DNA of 64,000 nt from Nostoc carneum NIES-2107 (GCA_002368155.1 AP018180.1:7124561-7188560), one strand, 5' to 3'. Positions 1 to 10,361 are shown, numbered from the stretch's first letter. Made by a program: numbers and translations. The notes: a model not told the origin generated them from the sequence alone.

Positions 1-202
1 TTTAATAAAATGCGCGGAAACTTTATCATCCTTATTTTAAACTTAATACATTAATACTGAAATGCATAATAAAATTTAATGTTTCTACTTTAGTGGTTGA
101 AGCAGTACAAATATCATATATAGTAATTTCTAATATTGATTAAGACTTTTCAGTACGAGAAGTAAACATCAGGGACGAGTTAATCGGAAATTGATATTTA
201 TA

Positions 203-1912
203 ATGAGGAATTTCCGAGATAGCTTCTGGATCTACGTTGGGAAAACGCGATCAACGCCATCAAAGATGCAATCCAAGGGCTGGAAAAATTTTTTATTTGC
301 GGTTTTGTTAGCTATTGGTGGTGCAAACTGGTATTGCATCAGGGTAGGTAAAGCATCGGCTGCAAGTTCTCATGGGAACTTAGCGAGTGAATTAGGTCTG
401 CCAAAAACTGTAGCATCAAATGTCACATCTTTAGCGATCGCACAAATTGCTAATCCGCAATGTGATCTGCTGCAACAAGATGCAAATAACAATCAACTAG
501 CAGCATCAGAAATTGATAAAATTTACAACCTACCAAAGTCAGCTCATGCAATATCTTTCTCTGGGCAGATTGACATTCAAAACTTAAATCAAAATGGTAG
601 TTGTTTAAAAAAATTTCTGAAATCCGATAACTCTTTGCAGTCATTCTTGCTTGAGTCTGCTGTGGAAGCTGCGAAACCTAATTTCAACTGTCAACATAAC
701 TGGTGTCAAAAGCCAAGTAACTTAAAAGTTTTATATTCACAACAATTACCCAGACTTACCGCACCAGGACAAGCAACAGCCCAAGTCAATCAACAACCAC
801 CCAATACCTCAAATCCCCCACCACCTGACAACCCTGGAAATTTAGACGGGCCAAATAATCCGCCATCGAACGATCCGTCACCGAACGATCCACCCCCAAA
901 TAATCCACCACCGAACGATCCACCACCATTAGAAGTACAACCTAATACTGTTCCCAGTCCTTCCCCATCGCAAATAGAGCAACTCTTGGAAACTCCCCGA
1001 CCTGATTATTCTCAAAGGTTAGAAAGGCTAAGACAGAGATTGCAACGACAAAGACAATCGCCATCTGAAACGAACAATTTAGAGTTGGGATTGCGGGTGA
1101 AGCCACGAACAGTAGAAGATCCACCACAATTAGAACAACAGCCACCAACACCAATAGAAAAACCAGTACCGCAGTTTCAACCTATAGGTATTCTAGAAGC
1201 TCGTGTTGGCTACTTTTATACAGATAACATTTTTTCTTCAACTGTTGACCCTATCCCAGACAGCTTAATTTTTTATGGACTGACATTAGCTTCTGCATAT
1301 TTTCCTTTAGGTTCTAGGACTTATATCAGTGGTTCCATTGACGGCACCCAGATTCATTATTTCGATCAATCGCTTTATGATTACAATCAGTTAAGATTCA
1401 ACGTCAGTTTGTACCAGCAACTCTCACGCCGGATGTATGGAGAAATTGCTTGGAGTAATCAGATGTTGTTCTACGCCAACAACAGTGATACGTTTCAATC
1501 AGGCGATCGCTTTTTAAGTGAAAACTCGATCCGGTTAGCCGTAGGACGGCGAGATCCCCTAAGTTCCAAATTATTTCTCGATAGCTTCTACGGATTAAGC
1601 GTCAGTTTTGCCGATCCAGAAAGCCGTAGTCGAATTATTAACTCTTTGTGGTTATCTTTAAGCTACTACGTGCAAAAACCACTACAAGTTGGGATTAACT
1701 ATCAGTTCAACTTGTCAAATTTTACCAATCGTCCCGATGCTCGCGAAGACGAATTTCATCGCGTATTTGGGCATTTAACTTATCGAGTATCCAAAAATAG
1801 CAATCTTAATCTTCAGACTGGTCTTAGCTTTGGCGGTTCCAGCGCTCCCAACATAGATTTTAATGGTTGGTTCTTCAGCCTTAATTACAATTTAGAGTTA
1901 GGGCAATTTTAA
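203..1912 (+). CDS. Predicted outer-membrane beta-barrel protein with proline-rich linker
   Basis: This is a protein of about 569 residues. A hydrophobic stretch near residues 27-50 looks like a signal peptide or signal anchor. A low-complexity segment rich in Pro, Asn and Asp follows at about residues 195-245, then a Q/R-rich stretch. The last 250 residues alternate polar and aromatic residues in the manner of beta strands and end in Leu-Gly-Gln-Phe. A terminal Phe is typical of outer-membrane barrels. I infer a surface or envelope protein with a C-terminal barrel. No enzymatic motif is seen. The ATG at 203 is preferred over an upstream in-frame TTG at 191. The gene stands alone and is followed by a strong hairpin. 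The exact family is not recognised. Confidence 0.7.
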   Translation: MRNFRDSFWIYVGKTRSTPSKMQSKGWKNFLFAVLLAIGGANWYCIRVGKASAASSHGNLASELGLPKTVASNVTSLAIAQIANPQCDLLQQDANNNQLAASEIDKIYNLPKSAHAISFSGQIDIQNLNQNGSCLKKFLKSDNSLQSFLLESAVEAAKPNFNCQHNWCQKPSNLKVLYSQQLPRLTAPGQATAQVNQQPPNTSNPPPPDNPGNLDGPNNPPSNDPSPNDPPPNNPPPNDPPPLEVQPNTVPSPSPSQIEQLLETPRPDYSQRLERLRQRLQRQRQSPSETNNLELGLRVKPRTVEDPPQLEQQPPTPIEKPVPQFQPIGILEARVGYFYTDNIFSSTVDPIPDSLIFYGLTLASAYFPLGSRTYISGSIDGTQIHYFDQSLYDYNQLRFNVSLYQQLSRRMYGEIAWSNQMLFYANNSDTFQSGDRFLSENSIRLAVGRRDPLSSKLFLDSFYGLSVSFADPESRSRIINSLWLSLSYYVQKPLQVGINYQFNLSNFTNRPDAREDEFHRVFGHLTYRVSKNSNLNLQTGLSFGGSSAPNIDFNGWFFSLNYNLELGQF

Positions 1913-1929
1913 TTAAATTCAACCCTTGT

Positions 1930-1953
1930 AGAGACGCGATGAATCGCGTCTCT
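1930..1953. terminator. Hairpin between convergent genes
   Basis: AGAGACGCGA and TCGCGTCTCT form a 10-bp stem around a four-base loop. The hairpin lies between the ends of the barrel-protein gene and the convergent kinase gene. A short AATTTT follows. It may act as a bidirectional terminator. The same kind of GAGACGCGAT hairpin is a common dispersed palindrome in cyanobacteria, so it may equally be a repeat. Confidence 0.5.
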
Positions 1954-2035
1954 AATTTTCCCAATAGCTTCACGCCTAAAAAATTACAATTCACAACATA
2001 AAATTCCGACTAGCTATCAATTAACAAAAACCCAG

Positions 2036-3727
2036 CTATAAATTATTCGGTATTGTCTTAAACTTCTGGGACGAACCTAAAGAATAATCTTCTAATTTAA
2101 AATCAGCAAAAGGCTTCTTCTCTAATCTATCTCTCAAAGCTTCATCGAGAATTACACCATCTGATTTCTGCTTTACCCCAATAATAATAATACTTCTTTG
2201 ATATGCAGTTGAATCTTGATTTGCCTGACAATCACTCCGCTGAAATTGTCCCAAATTCAATAAGCGATAATTTTTGACAGTACCACTAAATAATTTTTTC
2301 GCTAAAAGTTGGATTTGTTTAGAACGTTCTAAAGCCCGGCTTTGTTCAATTGCAACATCACCTTCGCAAGAAGCTGTACCTACAGAAATTATCTCTGTAG
2401 GATTTTCCATAATCTTTTGTATACCCTCTTGCTCTAAATTTAACTTTAAAACTTCTAAACTAATAACACTATCATTATATTTAATTTGAAAATTACTGCC
2501 TAGCAGCCACTTATATTCAACTGATAAAACTGCAATATTAAATGCGGCTACTCTCCCTTTGCTATCCCTACCTTCCTCATAAGGAAAATAATCTACCTTA
2601 CCTTTTCTTTCCGGTGCTTGTCCATAATTAGGGATAAAATTCAGTTTTAAATTACCTAAAATTAAAGCTAGCACCCATAGCAATCCCAAGGAAGCAATTA
2701 GTGCAGCAATTAATGCCAAAAGATGCGGTTTGGGTTTGGTTAATAAAGTTTTACTAATTGGTGAATATGGCTGTTCAGTTTGAATATTTTGACCTAAATT
2801 TATTGTTGAATTTGCATTTATTTGCTTTTCGATTTCCTCTAACCGCTGTATAATTTCTTGGGCATTGGCGGGACGTTTTTCTATCTCTGGTGCCATTAAC
2901 CAATCAATTAAATTTAACAGTAATGTTGAGATATGATTAGCACGATTGCGCCAGTGCAAGACATTATGCTGAATATCATACATATCTAAGGGATGGTATC
3001 CCGTCAATAAAAATACAAAGGTGCGTCCTAAAGCAAAAAAATCTGATTGCGGTACAGCTTCACCATGCATTTGTTCTGGGGCGCTATAACCAGATGACAT
3101 AATTGCATTTACCCCAGTTAAAGACTTTGCTAATTCTTTAGCTGTGCCAAAATCAATTAAAAACAAATCTCCGCCATCTTCCTGAGTCTGGTTATCTGGA
3201 GAATTACGAATCATAATATTACATGGCTTAATATCTCGATGCAGGTATTGCTTACCATGTAATACAACTAAAATTTCTAGCAACTGTTTCAACCAAGCTA
3301 TAGCTTGTGTTTGAGAGATAGGCACATTATCATGCTGCTTCAGCCATTGCTCTAAATTAATCCCGTTAATTTGTTCCATTACCAAGCAATGCAACAGCAA
3401 ACCATCTCTGGTTTTATATTGAAAGTAACCATCAACCTTCGGTATACCAGGATGATTTAATTGTCCCAATACAGCTACTTCTTGCTGAAATAATTCTACT
3501 ATCTTAGGGTCAGCACCAAGATTTGCTTGCAGTACCTTGATGATTTTAGGTGTGTCTTTTTCGTATGCTTCATAAACCTTACTAAAGCCAGAGTTATCGC
3601 ATATCAGCCGCATTACCCGATAGCGTTCCAGCAAGTCCAACTGAGAACCACAATTTTGACAAAAGCGATATTCCTGCGGGCCTGATTGATGAGGTTGAGT
3701 ACAAGCGGGATTAATACAAAGGCTCAT
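2036..3727 (-). CDS. 4-Cys-type Ser/Thr protein kinase
   Basis: Residues 4-29 hold two Cys pairs (CINPAC and CQNCG), a zinc-ribbon-like head seen in cyanobacterial 4-Cys kinases. The kinase domain spans about residues 35-300, with HRDIKPCN (catalytic loop), DFGTA (metal binding) and GYSAPEQ (activation-segment end). The glycine loop is degenerate: the usual GxGxxG reads CDNSGF. Lys in IIKVLQ could still bind ATP. One membrane helix lies at about 336-358, followed by a C-terminal domain of about 190 residues. Its end (RALERSKQIQLLAK, then QRSIIIIGV) has an OmpA-like look, but this is weak. It is probably a membrane-bound signalling kinase with the catalytic part in the cytoplasm. The substrate is unknown. 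Confidence 0.85.
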   Translation of the reverse strand: MSLCINPACTQPHQSGPQEYRFCQNCGSQLDLLERYRVMRLICDNSGFSKVYEAYEKDTPKIIKVLQANLGADPKIVELFQQEVAVLGQLNHPGIPKVDGYFQYKTRDGLLLHCLVMEQINGINLEQWLKQHDNVPISQTQAIAWLKQLLEILVVLHGKQYLHRDIKPCNIMIRNSPDNQTQEDGGDLFLIDFGTAKELAKSLTGVNAIMSSGYSAPEQMHGEAVPQSDFFALGRTFVFLLTGYHPLDMYDIQHNVLHWRNRANHISTLLLNLIDWLMAPEIEKRPANAQEIIQRLEEIEKQINANSTINLGQNIQTEQPYSPISKTLLTKPKPHLLALIAALIASLGLLWVLALILGNLKLNFIPNYGQAPERKGKVDYFPYEEGRDSKGRVAAFNIAVLSVEYKWLLGSNFQIKYNDSVISLEVLKLNLEQEGIQKIMENPTEIISVGTASCEGDVAIEQSRALERSKQIQLLAKKLFSGTVKNYRLLNLGQFQRSDCQANQDSTAYQRSIIIIGVKQKSDGVILDEALRDRLEKKPFADFKLEDYSLGSSQKFKTIPNNL

Positions 3728-3865
3728 GACTGGCTAGTAGGTAATATAAGGATAAAGGATGAAAAAAGAAAAATTAGAAATGACTTACAGAGTTTTCTTC
3801 ATCCTTCGTAGTTAATAATTACAGATAACTTTGAGAGTTCCCGTCCAATAATCGTGAGATTTATT

Positions 3866-4726
3866 TCATTGCTGCTGTTTTAAGAAAGCTTCCACAGTTC
3901 GGTTAAATTCTTCTGGTTTTGTCAAGAATGGCCAATGATTCCCAGGAACTTGGCAGAGACTTAAGTTTTTGAGATAGGTTTTGTAGGGTTTAAGTTGCCA
4001 TTCTTGACGGTTTACGCCTTTTTGTGGTTGCACAAACAAAGTTGGAAGATAAACAGGTTCTGTTAACCCAGGTACGCGCATCACATCTTCAAAAATACCA
4101 TCGCGGGCGGCTATGGTAAATTTGCTACCCCAACTACCATCGGGTTTTTGTTCGACTCCGGCTTGAAAAACCTGCTGATGTAAGGAAGTCCAGCCTTGAT
4201 ATTGACTTAACTGCTGCGCTTGCTTTTCAGCTTCCTCATAACTTACGAAGGGGCCCATACTTTTAAGAAAAGGTAACACACGGTAAAGCAGTGGAAATGT
4301 CAGCTTGAAGTAGTTAGGCATTTTCCAAATGAAAATCGGATCGACCAGAATCATGCTGCGTAAACGTTCTGGATGCTGTCTCGCCCAAATTGCAGCTAAC
4401 TTACCTGTCCATGAATGACTAACAACATGGGCACTAGACCATCCTAAATGATCCATGAGTGCTTCTAAATCCGCGATCGCACTCTCAAAAGAGTAATCTA
4501 ATAGAGATTCCGGCTTGCTGCTTTCGCCATGACCGCGCATATCTGGCGCAACTATATGATAATCGGCTGCCAGATAATCCCCTAAGCTAGACCACACAAG
4601 GGCATGGTCACCTAAGCCGTGTAACAGTAGTAAAGGTACTTCACCTTGCTGCCATTCTAAGTAAGACAGTTGCAAGTCTGGCTTGGATAAGGTTTGACGT
4701 ACAGGCATCATTACATATCTACCCAT
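3866..4726 (-). CDS. Alpha/beta-fold hydrolase
   Basis: The order of motifs is that of the alpha/beta hydrolase fold: LLLLHGLGDHA (oxyanion HG), DMRGHGES, a nucleophile elbow SHSWTG at about residue 120, and GNHWPF near the C-terminus carrying the catalytic His. The elbow Ser is present, but the first Gly of the usual GxSxG is replaced by Ser and the last by Thr. The substrate cannot be read from sequence. Related proteins include epoxide hydrolases, haloalkane dehalogenases and esterases; a Ser nucleophile argues against the first two. I chose the start MGRYVMMPV; a longer form from 4786 would add 20 hydrophobic residues, and ATGs also exist at 4711 and 4708. The gene is monocistronic by spacing. 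Confidence 0.8.
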   Translation of the reverse strand: MGRYVMMPVRQTLSKPDLQLSYLEWQQGEVPLLLLHGLGDHALVWSSLGDYLAADYHIVAPDMRGHGESSKPESLLDYSFESAIADLEALMDHLGWSSAHVVSHSWTGKLAAIWARQHPERLRSMILVDPIFIWKMPNYFKLTFPLLYRVLPFLKSMGPFVSYEEAEKQAQQLSQYQGWTSLHQQVFQAGVEQKPDGSWGSKFTIAARDGIFEDVMRVPGLTEPVYLPTLFVQPQKGVNRQEWQLKPYKTYLKNLSLCQVPGNHWPFLTKPEEFNRTVEAFLKQQQ

Positions 4727-5008
4727 AGATAGAGCTTCGCGCTTATATGTTATCGCGAAAAGAAAAATGCCTGCACTTTTAAACAAGGAAACAGTGAATA
4801 GGCAAGAAGCACAGAAGCTTTAGCCCTGTTCAATAATGGGTTATAGATAATTGTCAGTTCAATTTTTTCCGATTAAATTAAGATTTGTGTCAATAAATCC
4901 TCAATTTTGGCTATATAACTTTATATTTTCAATTTGTGCAGTATCAAATGATCAATTTTTGTTTAATTTAACGAGATAAAATGTCAGGCAAAAGCGGTTA
5001 TCTTAGAT

Positions 5009-5203
5009 ATGCGTTATAAAGTAAAGTTAAATAAAACTCATATAGGATATGCTATTTGGTGTCCTGCTTTACCAGGATGCTGGACTTTGGGGGAAACTGA
5101 AGAAGAGGCTTTAGAAAATATCAAACACGCAATTAAAGCCTATCTAGAAACGATGGACGAAGTAAATCAAAATGCCGAATTACGTTATGTAGAAGTGAGA
5201 TGA
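5009..5203 (+). CDS. HicB-like (UPF0150) small protein
   Basis: This 64-residue protein has the HicB antitoxin N-terminal fold signature: YAIWCPALPGCWTLGETEEEALENI-like strand-strand-helix with the conserved PxLPGC and the GET(E)EEA turn. HicB proteins usually neutralise the HicA mRNA interferase. No HicA-like reading frame is found on either side. It also lacks the C-terminal DNA-binding domain of long HicB proteins. It is therefore either an orphan antitoxin or a stand-alone UPF0150 protein with another role, both of which are common in cyanobacteria. Confidence 0.75.
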   Translation: MRYKVKLNKTHIGYAIWCPALPGCWTLGETEEEALENIKHAIKAYLETMDEVNQNAELRYVEVR

Positions 5204-5274
5204 TTGTAATTGCTGCATAGCTGCTTGATAATATTGACCTTAATTCTTGACGCTTCACTCTTGATTTTTATTAC

Positions 5275-6126
5275 TTAAATCGGCGTAATCCAATAAGTAA
5301 TTCCCCGCACGACTTGTTTTTTAAATCCAAATAAAGGTAATTCAGCTTCAGTTAAACCTAAATAAGTCCAATGGGGAATATCATTCTCTACGGTTTGAAA
5401 CCAACCATTTTGATTTAAAGCTTGTCTTTGCTTGGGATTAGAAACACGTAAATCTATAGCTAATCCCCACAGATGTTGTGATGATCCTGGTGGTGCAACT
5501 ACTCCCAAGATAGCAGTTTCTTTACCCTGGCGGACTTTATCTAAAGTTCTACTATTAGCATATTTGTTCCAAAATCTTAAATTGGTAGTAAAAGTTCGAG
5601 TACAATCACCACCACCATAGCCAGATTTTAGGGGAATCTTTTGTAAGGCTCGTGCTTTATTAAAAGCTAATCCGGCTGATTCCTGTAAATAACAATCATT
5701 AGTACCATTAACTTTCACCATTTCTAAAGTAGATTGAAATTCCTTAGTTTCTTGCTCATTAGCAAATAGAACCTTTGGCGGTAATTTGGTTTCTGCTTTT
5801 TGATTAATAAATGGCGCACCATATTTACGCAACAATATATATTCAAAAGTTCCTGGTTGGGGAATTGTCGGTAATTTAATGGCAATTGTAGTTAAAAAAC
5901 GCTGTTGCTCATTTAGTTGAGGATCAGGAGTAAAAGGCGTAATGGGAGTTTCTGAGGTTGTAGGATATGGTGTAATACATGGTGTAGAAAGATTGTTTAA
6001 ACAACTGTTAAACTGTGCAGTGTTAATCACTGTTTGATGATGCACAATTCCATTACTAGCAACTAAAATAAAAGTCAAAGAAAAAATAAGTATATATAAT
6101 GCTAATCTTCGTAATATTCGTTGCAT
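5275..6126 (-). CDS. M15-family (VanY-like) peptidoglycan peptidase
   Basis: The protein has 283 residues. An N-terminal hydrophobic segment (about residues 9-24) suggests export or membrane anchoring. A zinc-peptidase motif SQHLWGLAIDL near residue 215 matches SxHxxGxAxD of the M15 D-Ala-D-Ala carboxypeptidase group. PHWTY further on occupies the place of the second metal His. I infer cleavage of peptidoglycan stem peptides in the periplasm. It is a distant relative of the VanY-like gene at 33003. Upstream lie about 350 bp of AT-rich sequence shared with the divergent mnmG. Confidence 0.72.
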   Translation of the reverse strand: MQRILRRLALYILIFSLTFILVASNGIVHHQTVINTAQFNSCLNNLSTPCITPYPTTSETPITPFTPDPQLNEQQRFLTTIAIKLPTIPQPGTFEYILLRKYGAPFINQKAETKLPPKVLFANEQETKEFQSTLEMVKVNGTNDCYLQESAGLAFNKARALQKIPLKSGYGGGDCTRTFTTNLRFWNKYANSRTLDKVRQGKETAILGVVAPPGSSQHLWGLAIDLRVSNPKQRQALNQNGWFQTVENDIPHWTYLGLTEAELPLFGFKKQVVRGITYWITPI

Positions 6127-6479
6127 AATTTAGTCTCTACTAAGGATAGAAGAACCAGATAAAATTATATTTATATGTGATATCCAAGTTTTTGTGAAAA
6201 GAATATAAAAAGCCCAAATAATTAAATAATAAATTGCTATATATCCATAAAATCTCAGAAAATCTCTGATATTTCCTCTCTGTGGCTCTGCGGCTCTGCG
6301 TGATATTTATAAAAATCTCTAATCACCATAGAAATTAGCATTAGTTCAGTAGTTAGTATAGTTCCAAAATAGATTTTTGACGGCTGAATTGTTTAACATC
6401 TGCAAATTCCTAACACATCCATGAAATTACGGTATCAGTTAAAATTGAACATAACTCTCAGTTTGTTGACCTTGTAAGT
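6127..6479. other. Gene-free spacer between divergent genes
   Basis: This AT-rich spacer should hold the promoters of both the M15 peptidase gene (left) and mnmG (right). A short TCTCTGTGGCTCTGCGGCTCTGCG run near 6280-6301 resembles dispersed repeats. I see no convincing RNA gene or operator. Confidence 0.5.
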
Positions 6480-8423
6480 ATGACCATGCACAATTCCATT
6501 GAATTTCAAGACGCTTTTGATGTTATTGTCGTCGGTGCAGGTCACGCCGGTTGTGAAGCAGCCCTTGCTACTGCCCGCCTCGGTTGTCGAACTCTGCTGT
6601 TGACGCTGAATTTAGATAAAATTGCTTGGCAACCATGTAACCCCGCAGTAGGCGGCCCGGCTAAATCTCAATTAACCCATGAAGTCGATGCTTTGGGTGG
6701 GGAAATTGGCAAAATGGCAGACCGGACTTATTTGCAAAAGCGAATTCTCAATTCTTCACGAGGCCCGGCTGTGTGGGCTTTACGTGCCCAGACGGATAAG
6801 CGAGAATATGCAGCCGTGATGAAAGGAATTGTCGAGAATCAAGAAAACTTAATCATCCGCGAAGCGATGGCTACAGACTTGGTGTTAGGCGCTAATGATG
6901 AAGTGATTGGCGTTGAGACTTACTTCGGTGTAGCGTTCCAATGTAAAGCTGTGATATTGACTACTGGTACTTTCTTAGGTGGTCGGATTTGGGTGGGTAA
7001 CAAATCGATGGCGGCGGGACGTGCAGGGGAATTTGCTGCTGAGGGCTTAACACAAACTTTAAATAAGTTAGGTTTTGAAACTGGCAGACTCAAAACTGGT
7101 ACGCCAGCACGGGTAGACAAGCGATCGGTAGACTACAGTAAAATGACTCTCCAGCCTGGGGATGAAGAGGTGCGCTGGTTTAGCTTTGACCCGGAAGTTT
7201 GGGTAGAACGGGAACAAATGCCTTGTTATATTACCCGCACCACACCAGAAACTCATCGCTTAATTCAAGAGAATTTGCACCTATCGCCTGTTTATGGTGG
7301 TTGGGTAGAAGCCAAGGGGCCTCGCTATTGTCCCAGTATTGAAGATAAGATAGTGCGCTTTGCTGATAAGGAAAGCCATCAAATATTTATTGAACCCGAA
7401 GGTAGAGACATTCCCGAACTATATATTCAAGGGTTTTCTACAGGGTTACCAGAAAATCTGCAAATCCAAATGCTGCGGAGTCTCCCCGGTTTAGAAAAAT
7501 GTGTGATGCTGCGTCCGGCTTATGCGGTGGAATATGACTATTTACCTGCAACGCAGTGTTATCCCACATTGATGACGAAGAAAATTGAGGGGCTATTTTG
7601 TGCGGGACAAATTAACGGTACTACAGGTTATGAAGAAGCCGCAGCCCAAGGCTTTGTCGCAGGTGTGAACGCAGCCAGATTTGCACGCGATCGCGAAATG
7701 ATTATCTTCCCCCGTGAGCAAAGTTACATTGGTACTTTAGTAGATGACCTGTGTACCAAAGATTTGCGTGAACCTTACCGTATGCTCACCAGCCGTTCAG
7801 AGTACCGTTTAATACTACGCTCTGATAACGCCGACCAGCGATTAACGCCCCTGGGTAGAGAAATTGGCTTAATAGATGATCGCCGTTGGGATATGTTTAC
7901 CCGCAAACAAGCCCAAATCATTGCCGAAAAAGAACGGCTACACGCCACCCGCGTCAAAGAACATGATGACATTGGCAGAGCGATCGCAGCTGATACCCAG
8001 CAAGCAATTAAAGGCTCAATCACCCTTGCTGACTTACTCCGCCGTCCGGGATTCCATTACGTCAAGCTGGAACAATATGGACTAAGTAATACGGAACTCA
8101 ACCAAGCTGAGAAAGAAGGCGCAGAAATTGACATTAAATATGCTGGCTACTTGGCGCGACAACAAAATCAGATTGACCAAATTGCCCGTCAAGCACACCG
8201 CCAACTGCCTGCTGATTTAGATTATTCAACAATTGATACATTGTCTAAAGAAGCGCGGGAAAAGTTAAGTAAAGTAAAACCGCTCACCATCGGTCAAGCC
8301 GCACGGATTGGGGGGGTGAACCCAGCAGATATTAATGCTTTATTAATATATCTAGAATTACGCAAAACAAAGAGCCAGTCAGAGTTTCCAGCATTGGTTT
8401 CAAAAAAACTTCATGAAGCTTGA
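6480..8423 (+). CDS. mnmG: tRNA uridine-5-carboxymethylaminomethyl modification enzyme MnmG
   Basis: MnmG (GidA) works with MnmE to install the cmnm5 group on U34 of tRNAs that read two-codon boxes, using FAD and methylene-tetrahydrofolate. The FAD-binding fingerprint [14 protein letters not shown] lies at about residues 15-28. The typical [14 protein letters not shown] and [10 protein letters not shown] segments are present, as is the C-terminal helical MnmE/tRNA-binding domain. The length (647) is normal for the family. ATG at 6480 is used; a second ATG two codons on is equally possible. It acts in the cytoplasm. No mnmE is nearby. Confidence 0.97.
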   Translation: MTMHNSIEFQDAFDVIVVGAGHAGCEAALATARLGCRTLLLTLNLDKIAWQPCNPAVGGPAKSQLTHEVDALGGEIGKMADRTYLQKRILNSSRGPAVWALRAQTDKREYAAVMKGIVENQENLIIREAMATDLVLGANDEVIGVETYFGVAFQCKAVILTTGTFLGGRIWVGNKSMAAGRAGEFAAEGLTQTLNKLGFETGRLKTGTPARVDKRSVDYSKMTLQPGDEEVRWFSFDPEVWVEREQMPCYITRTTPETHRLIQENLHLSPVYGGWVEAKGPRYCPSIEDKIVRFADKESHQIFIEPEGRDIPELYIQGFSTGLPENLQIQMLRSLPGLEKCVMLRPAYAVEYDYLPATQCYPTLMTKKIEGLFCAGQINGTTGYEEAAAQGFVAGVNAARFARDREMIIFPREQSYIGTLVDDLCTKDLREPYRMLTSRSEYRLILRSDNADQRLTPLGREIGLIDDRRWDMFTRKQAQIIAEKERLHATRVKEHDDIGRAIAADTQQAIKGSITLADLLRRPGFHYVKLEQYGLSNTELNQAEKEGAEIDIKYAGYLARQQNQIDQIARQAHRQLPADLDYSTIDTLSKEAREKLSKVKPLTIGQAARIGGVNPADINALLIYLELRKTKSQSEFPALVSKKLHEA

Positions 8424-8530
8424 GTATAGTAGTAGGGAAGAGATTGGTATGATAGATGACATGAATTAAGAACTGGCATCATCAGCAGTCTCTAGATTGT
8501 CAGTTGAATTTAATACCAGCAAGCAATCAG

Positions 8531-8610
8531 CCTGTCTATATTAGACAGGAGGTTGGATATTTAACCAAAATCTCTACCCCCAGGCAGTAGGGGCGGCTTT
8601 TCCCCGCCCT
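8531..8610 (+). promoter_or_regulatory. Two hairpins in the leader of the PilP-like gene
   Basis: CCTGTCTA/TAGACAGG (8531-8549, 3-base loop) is followed by GGGGCGG/CCGCCCT (8590-8610). Neither is followed by a T-run, so they are not clear terminators. The second ends 22 bases before the start codon at 8633 and could affect translation. Both may instead be dispersed palindromes. Confidence 0.35.
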
Positions 8611-8632
8611 CGCAGCTACCATCACAAAGCCT

Positions 8633-9922
8633 ATGTTAAAAGAAGCCAGCACCCGTTTCATTATTCCGGAAGCGTCAGATGAGTTAATCTCCAACGAACC
8701 TTGGACGATTGAAGTTTATGCTGATGGCTTGATGGATGAACTATTTGCCGATATCGACAATGTTCTGGATTATAGCGGTAGTTTTCCTACCCAAACTGTG
8801 AATGTACAATACATTCCTGTACAGACAGTAAGAATGCCAGAGATTGTCTTACCAGATGATCTACACCAAAATATCCAGGGAGTGTCTCAAATTAGAGACA
8901 ACCCAGTGAGAAAGACTGTAATTGAAAATGCTCCTCGCAAAGCAGTTACCCGCAAAATTAAAAAAAGCAGAAAGCCTTTTGCTACCTTGCTGATTGTTGG
9001 CACAACAATTGTTGGTGTAGCGATCGCGGGGATTTTGTTTTTGCTCAACTCCAAAGCTTTCACCTTCCCCGTTGTCCCCAACTTAGCTACTAATCTTCAG
9101 ATTGCACCCCGTGCTGTACCGCAGAAAGTTGATGTGCAAGCTGAGTTAGTTGACTATATGCTAGGTGCATTATCAGTCATCGATCAGCAAGAGAACAGAA
9201 ACAATCAAAGCTACGCCACCCCAGGAATTGCTAATCCCAAACCAGCAGCCCTAGCAGTAGCTAACGACGCAAGAAATGTTGTCTTACCACAACCGCTAAC
9301 AGCGAATAATACACCACCAGCGCCAGTCCGTTCGACAAATGTTGTTGAGCGCATATATATCCCCGTTTATCAAGCGCCTTCCCCAATGCGCTATACACCA
9401 CCACTGCTGCCAGGTATTCCTAAAACCATATCATCAGCAGGTAGTGCGTCTCGGCTCAATCCGGTGAAAAAAGCCTTAAATTCACCTCGCAAACCAGCCA
9501 AGCCGGTGAGCGTTAATATGTATGCTGCTGCTGTGCGCCCAGATCTCAAAGCTGTAGGTGTGCGAACTGCGCCACTTGTCGTCAAGCAATCATCAAATTT
9601 ACTACCAACATTACCAGTAGCATCATTCCGCGTTGCGCCACCACAATTGCCCACAGCTACAGCACCCGCATCTGCTGCATCCCAGCACCAAGTTGTAGCC
9701 ACAGTTCCAGAAGTTTATGCTCCGACTCAAACTTTAGAAGGAATACTAGAGTTAGGCAACAAATCTGCGGCTTTGTTTAAAATTGACGGTGTCAGCCACC
9801 GCGTTGTTGTTGGTGAAAGCATCGGCTCTAGTGGTTGGACACTAGTAGATGTGAATAATGGTGAAGCGATCGTGCGGCGTAATGGCGAAGTACGTTCAAT
9901 TTATACAGGGCAAAGCTTGTAA
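8633..9922 (+). CDS. PilP/GspC-like single-pass membrane protein
   Basis: The protein has 429 residues. A cytoplasmic head (1-115) ends in a basic stretch, KIKKSRK. One membrane helix follows at about 119-140, then a long Pro/Ala-rich periplasmic linker. The final domain of about 60 residues begins TLEGILELGNKSAALFKIDG and ends GEVRSIYTGQSL. That pattern (strand, GVSHRVVVGESIG, WTLVDVNNGEAIVRRNG) resembles the small HR domain of PilP/GspC, which links inner-membrane pilus or secretion complexes to the secretin. A role in type IV pili is inferred from this domain only; no pil genes are adjacent. Confidence 0.6.
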   Translation: MLKEASTRFIIPEASDELISNEPWTIEVYADGLMDELFADIDNVLDYSGSFPTQTVNVQYIPVQTVRMPEIVLPDDLHQNIQGVSQIRDNPVRKTVIENAPRKAVTRKIKKSRKPFATLLIVGTTIVGVAIAGILFLLNSKAFTFPVVPNLATNLQIAPRAVPQKVDVQAELVDYMLGALSVIDQQENRNNQSYATPGIANPKPAALAVANDARNVVLPQPLTANNTPPAPVRSTNVVERIYIPVYQAPSPMRYTPPLLPGIPKTISSAGSASRLNPVKKALNSPRKPAKPVSVNMYAAAVRPDLKAVGVRTAPLVVKQSSNLLPTLPVASFRVAPPQLPTATAPASAASQHQVVATVPEVYAPTQTLEGILELGNKSAALFKIDGVSHRVVVGESIGSSGWTLVDVNNGEAIVRRNGEVRSIYTGQSL

Positions 9923-10361
9923 AACCTGTAAATCCTGTAAAACATTTATTCTTATCCTCACACATGAGGTTAATAGTTGACAAAAATCTAGGGCTGAAAA
10001 ATTGACCGAAACATATGACTTACCATAGGTAGGGCTAATGCCTTACCTACTTAGTTTTGGGCGTGTACTATCGAACCACAAAGTAACGAGCAAAACTTGT
10101 GGTACTTAGGCATCAGCCAATAATTTGGTTACTTATATTCACCCATTTATTTTTGCCAGAATATATAGGCTCTGACTTATTTGACTAATAATACAGTAAA
10201 TACCCTTATTTGGATAGTAGGGGTCTAACACCTCATTAAGTTTGCTCAGTTAGGGAAATCAGTATTACTCTCTAGGTTCAGGAATTAGTAAATTAGTATA
10301 AGAAAGTTACTAAATTATTCTGCGTAAATCTGCGGTAAAAAGGATTGGGGAGATCGGGGCC
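9923..10361. other. Gene-free stretch before the mobile-element cluster
   Basis: A 10-bp stem (10027-10050, TAGGTAGGGC / GCCTTACCTA, loop TAAT) lies about 105 bp after the PilP-like gene and may be its terminator or a dispersed palindrome. Nothing else in this stretch looks coding. Confidence 0.45.

Noticed and set aside
9391-9702. Reverse-strand frame of about 100 codons inside the PilP-like gene.
   Set aside because: Shadow of the Ala/Pro-rich coding sequence; low-complexity composition.
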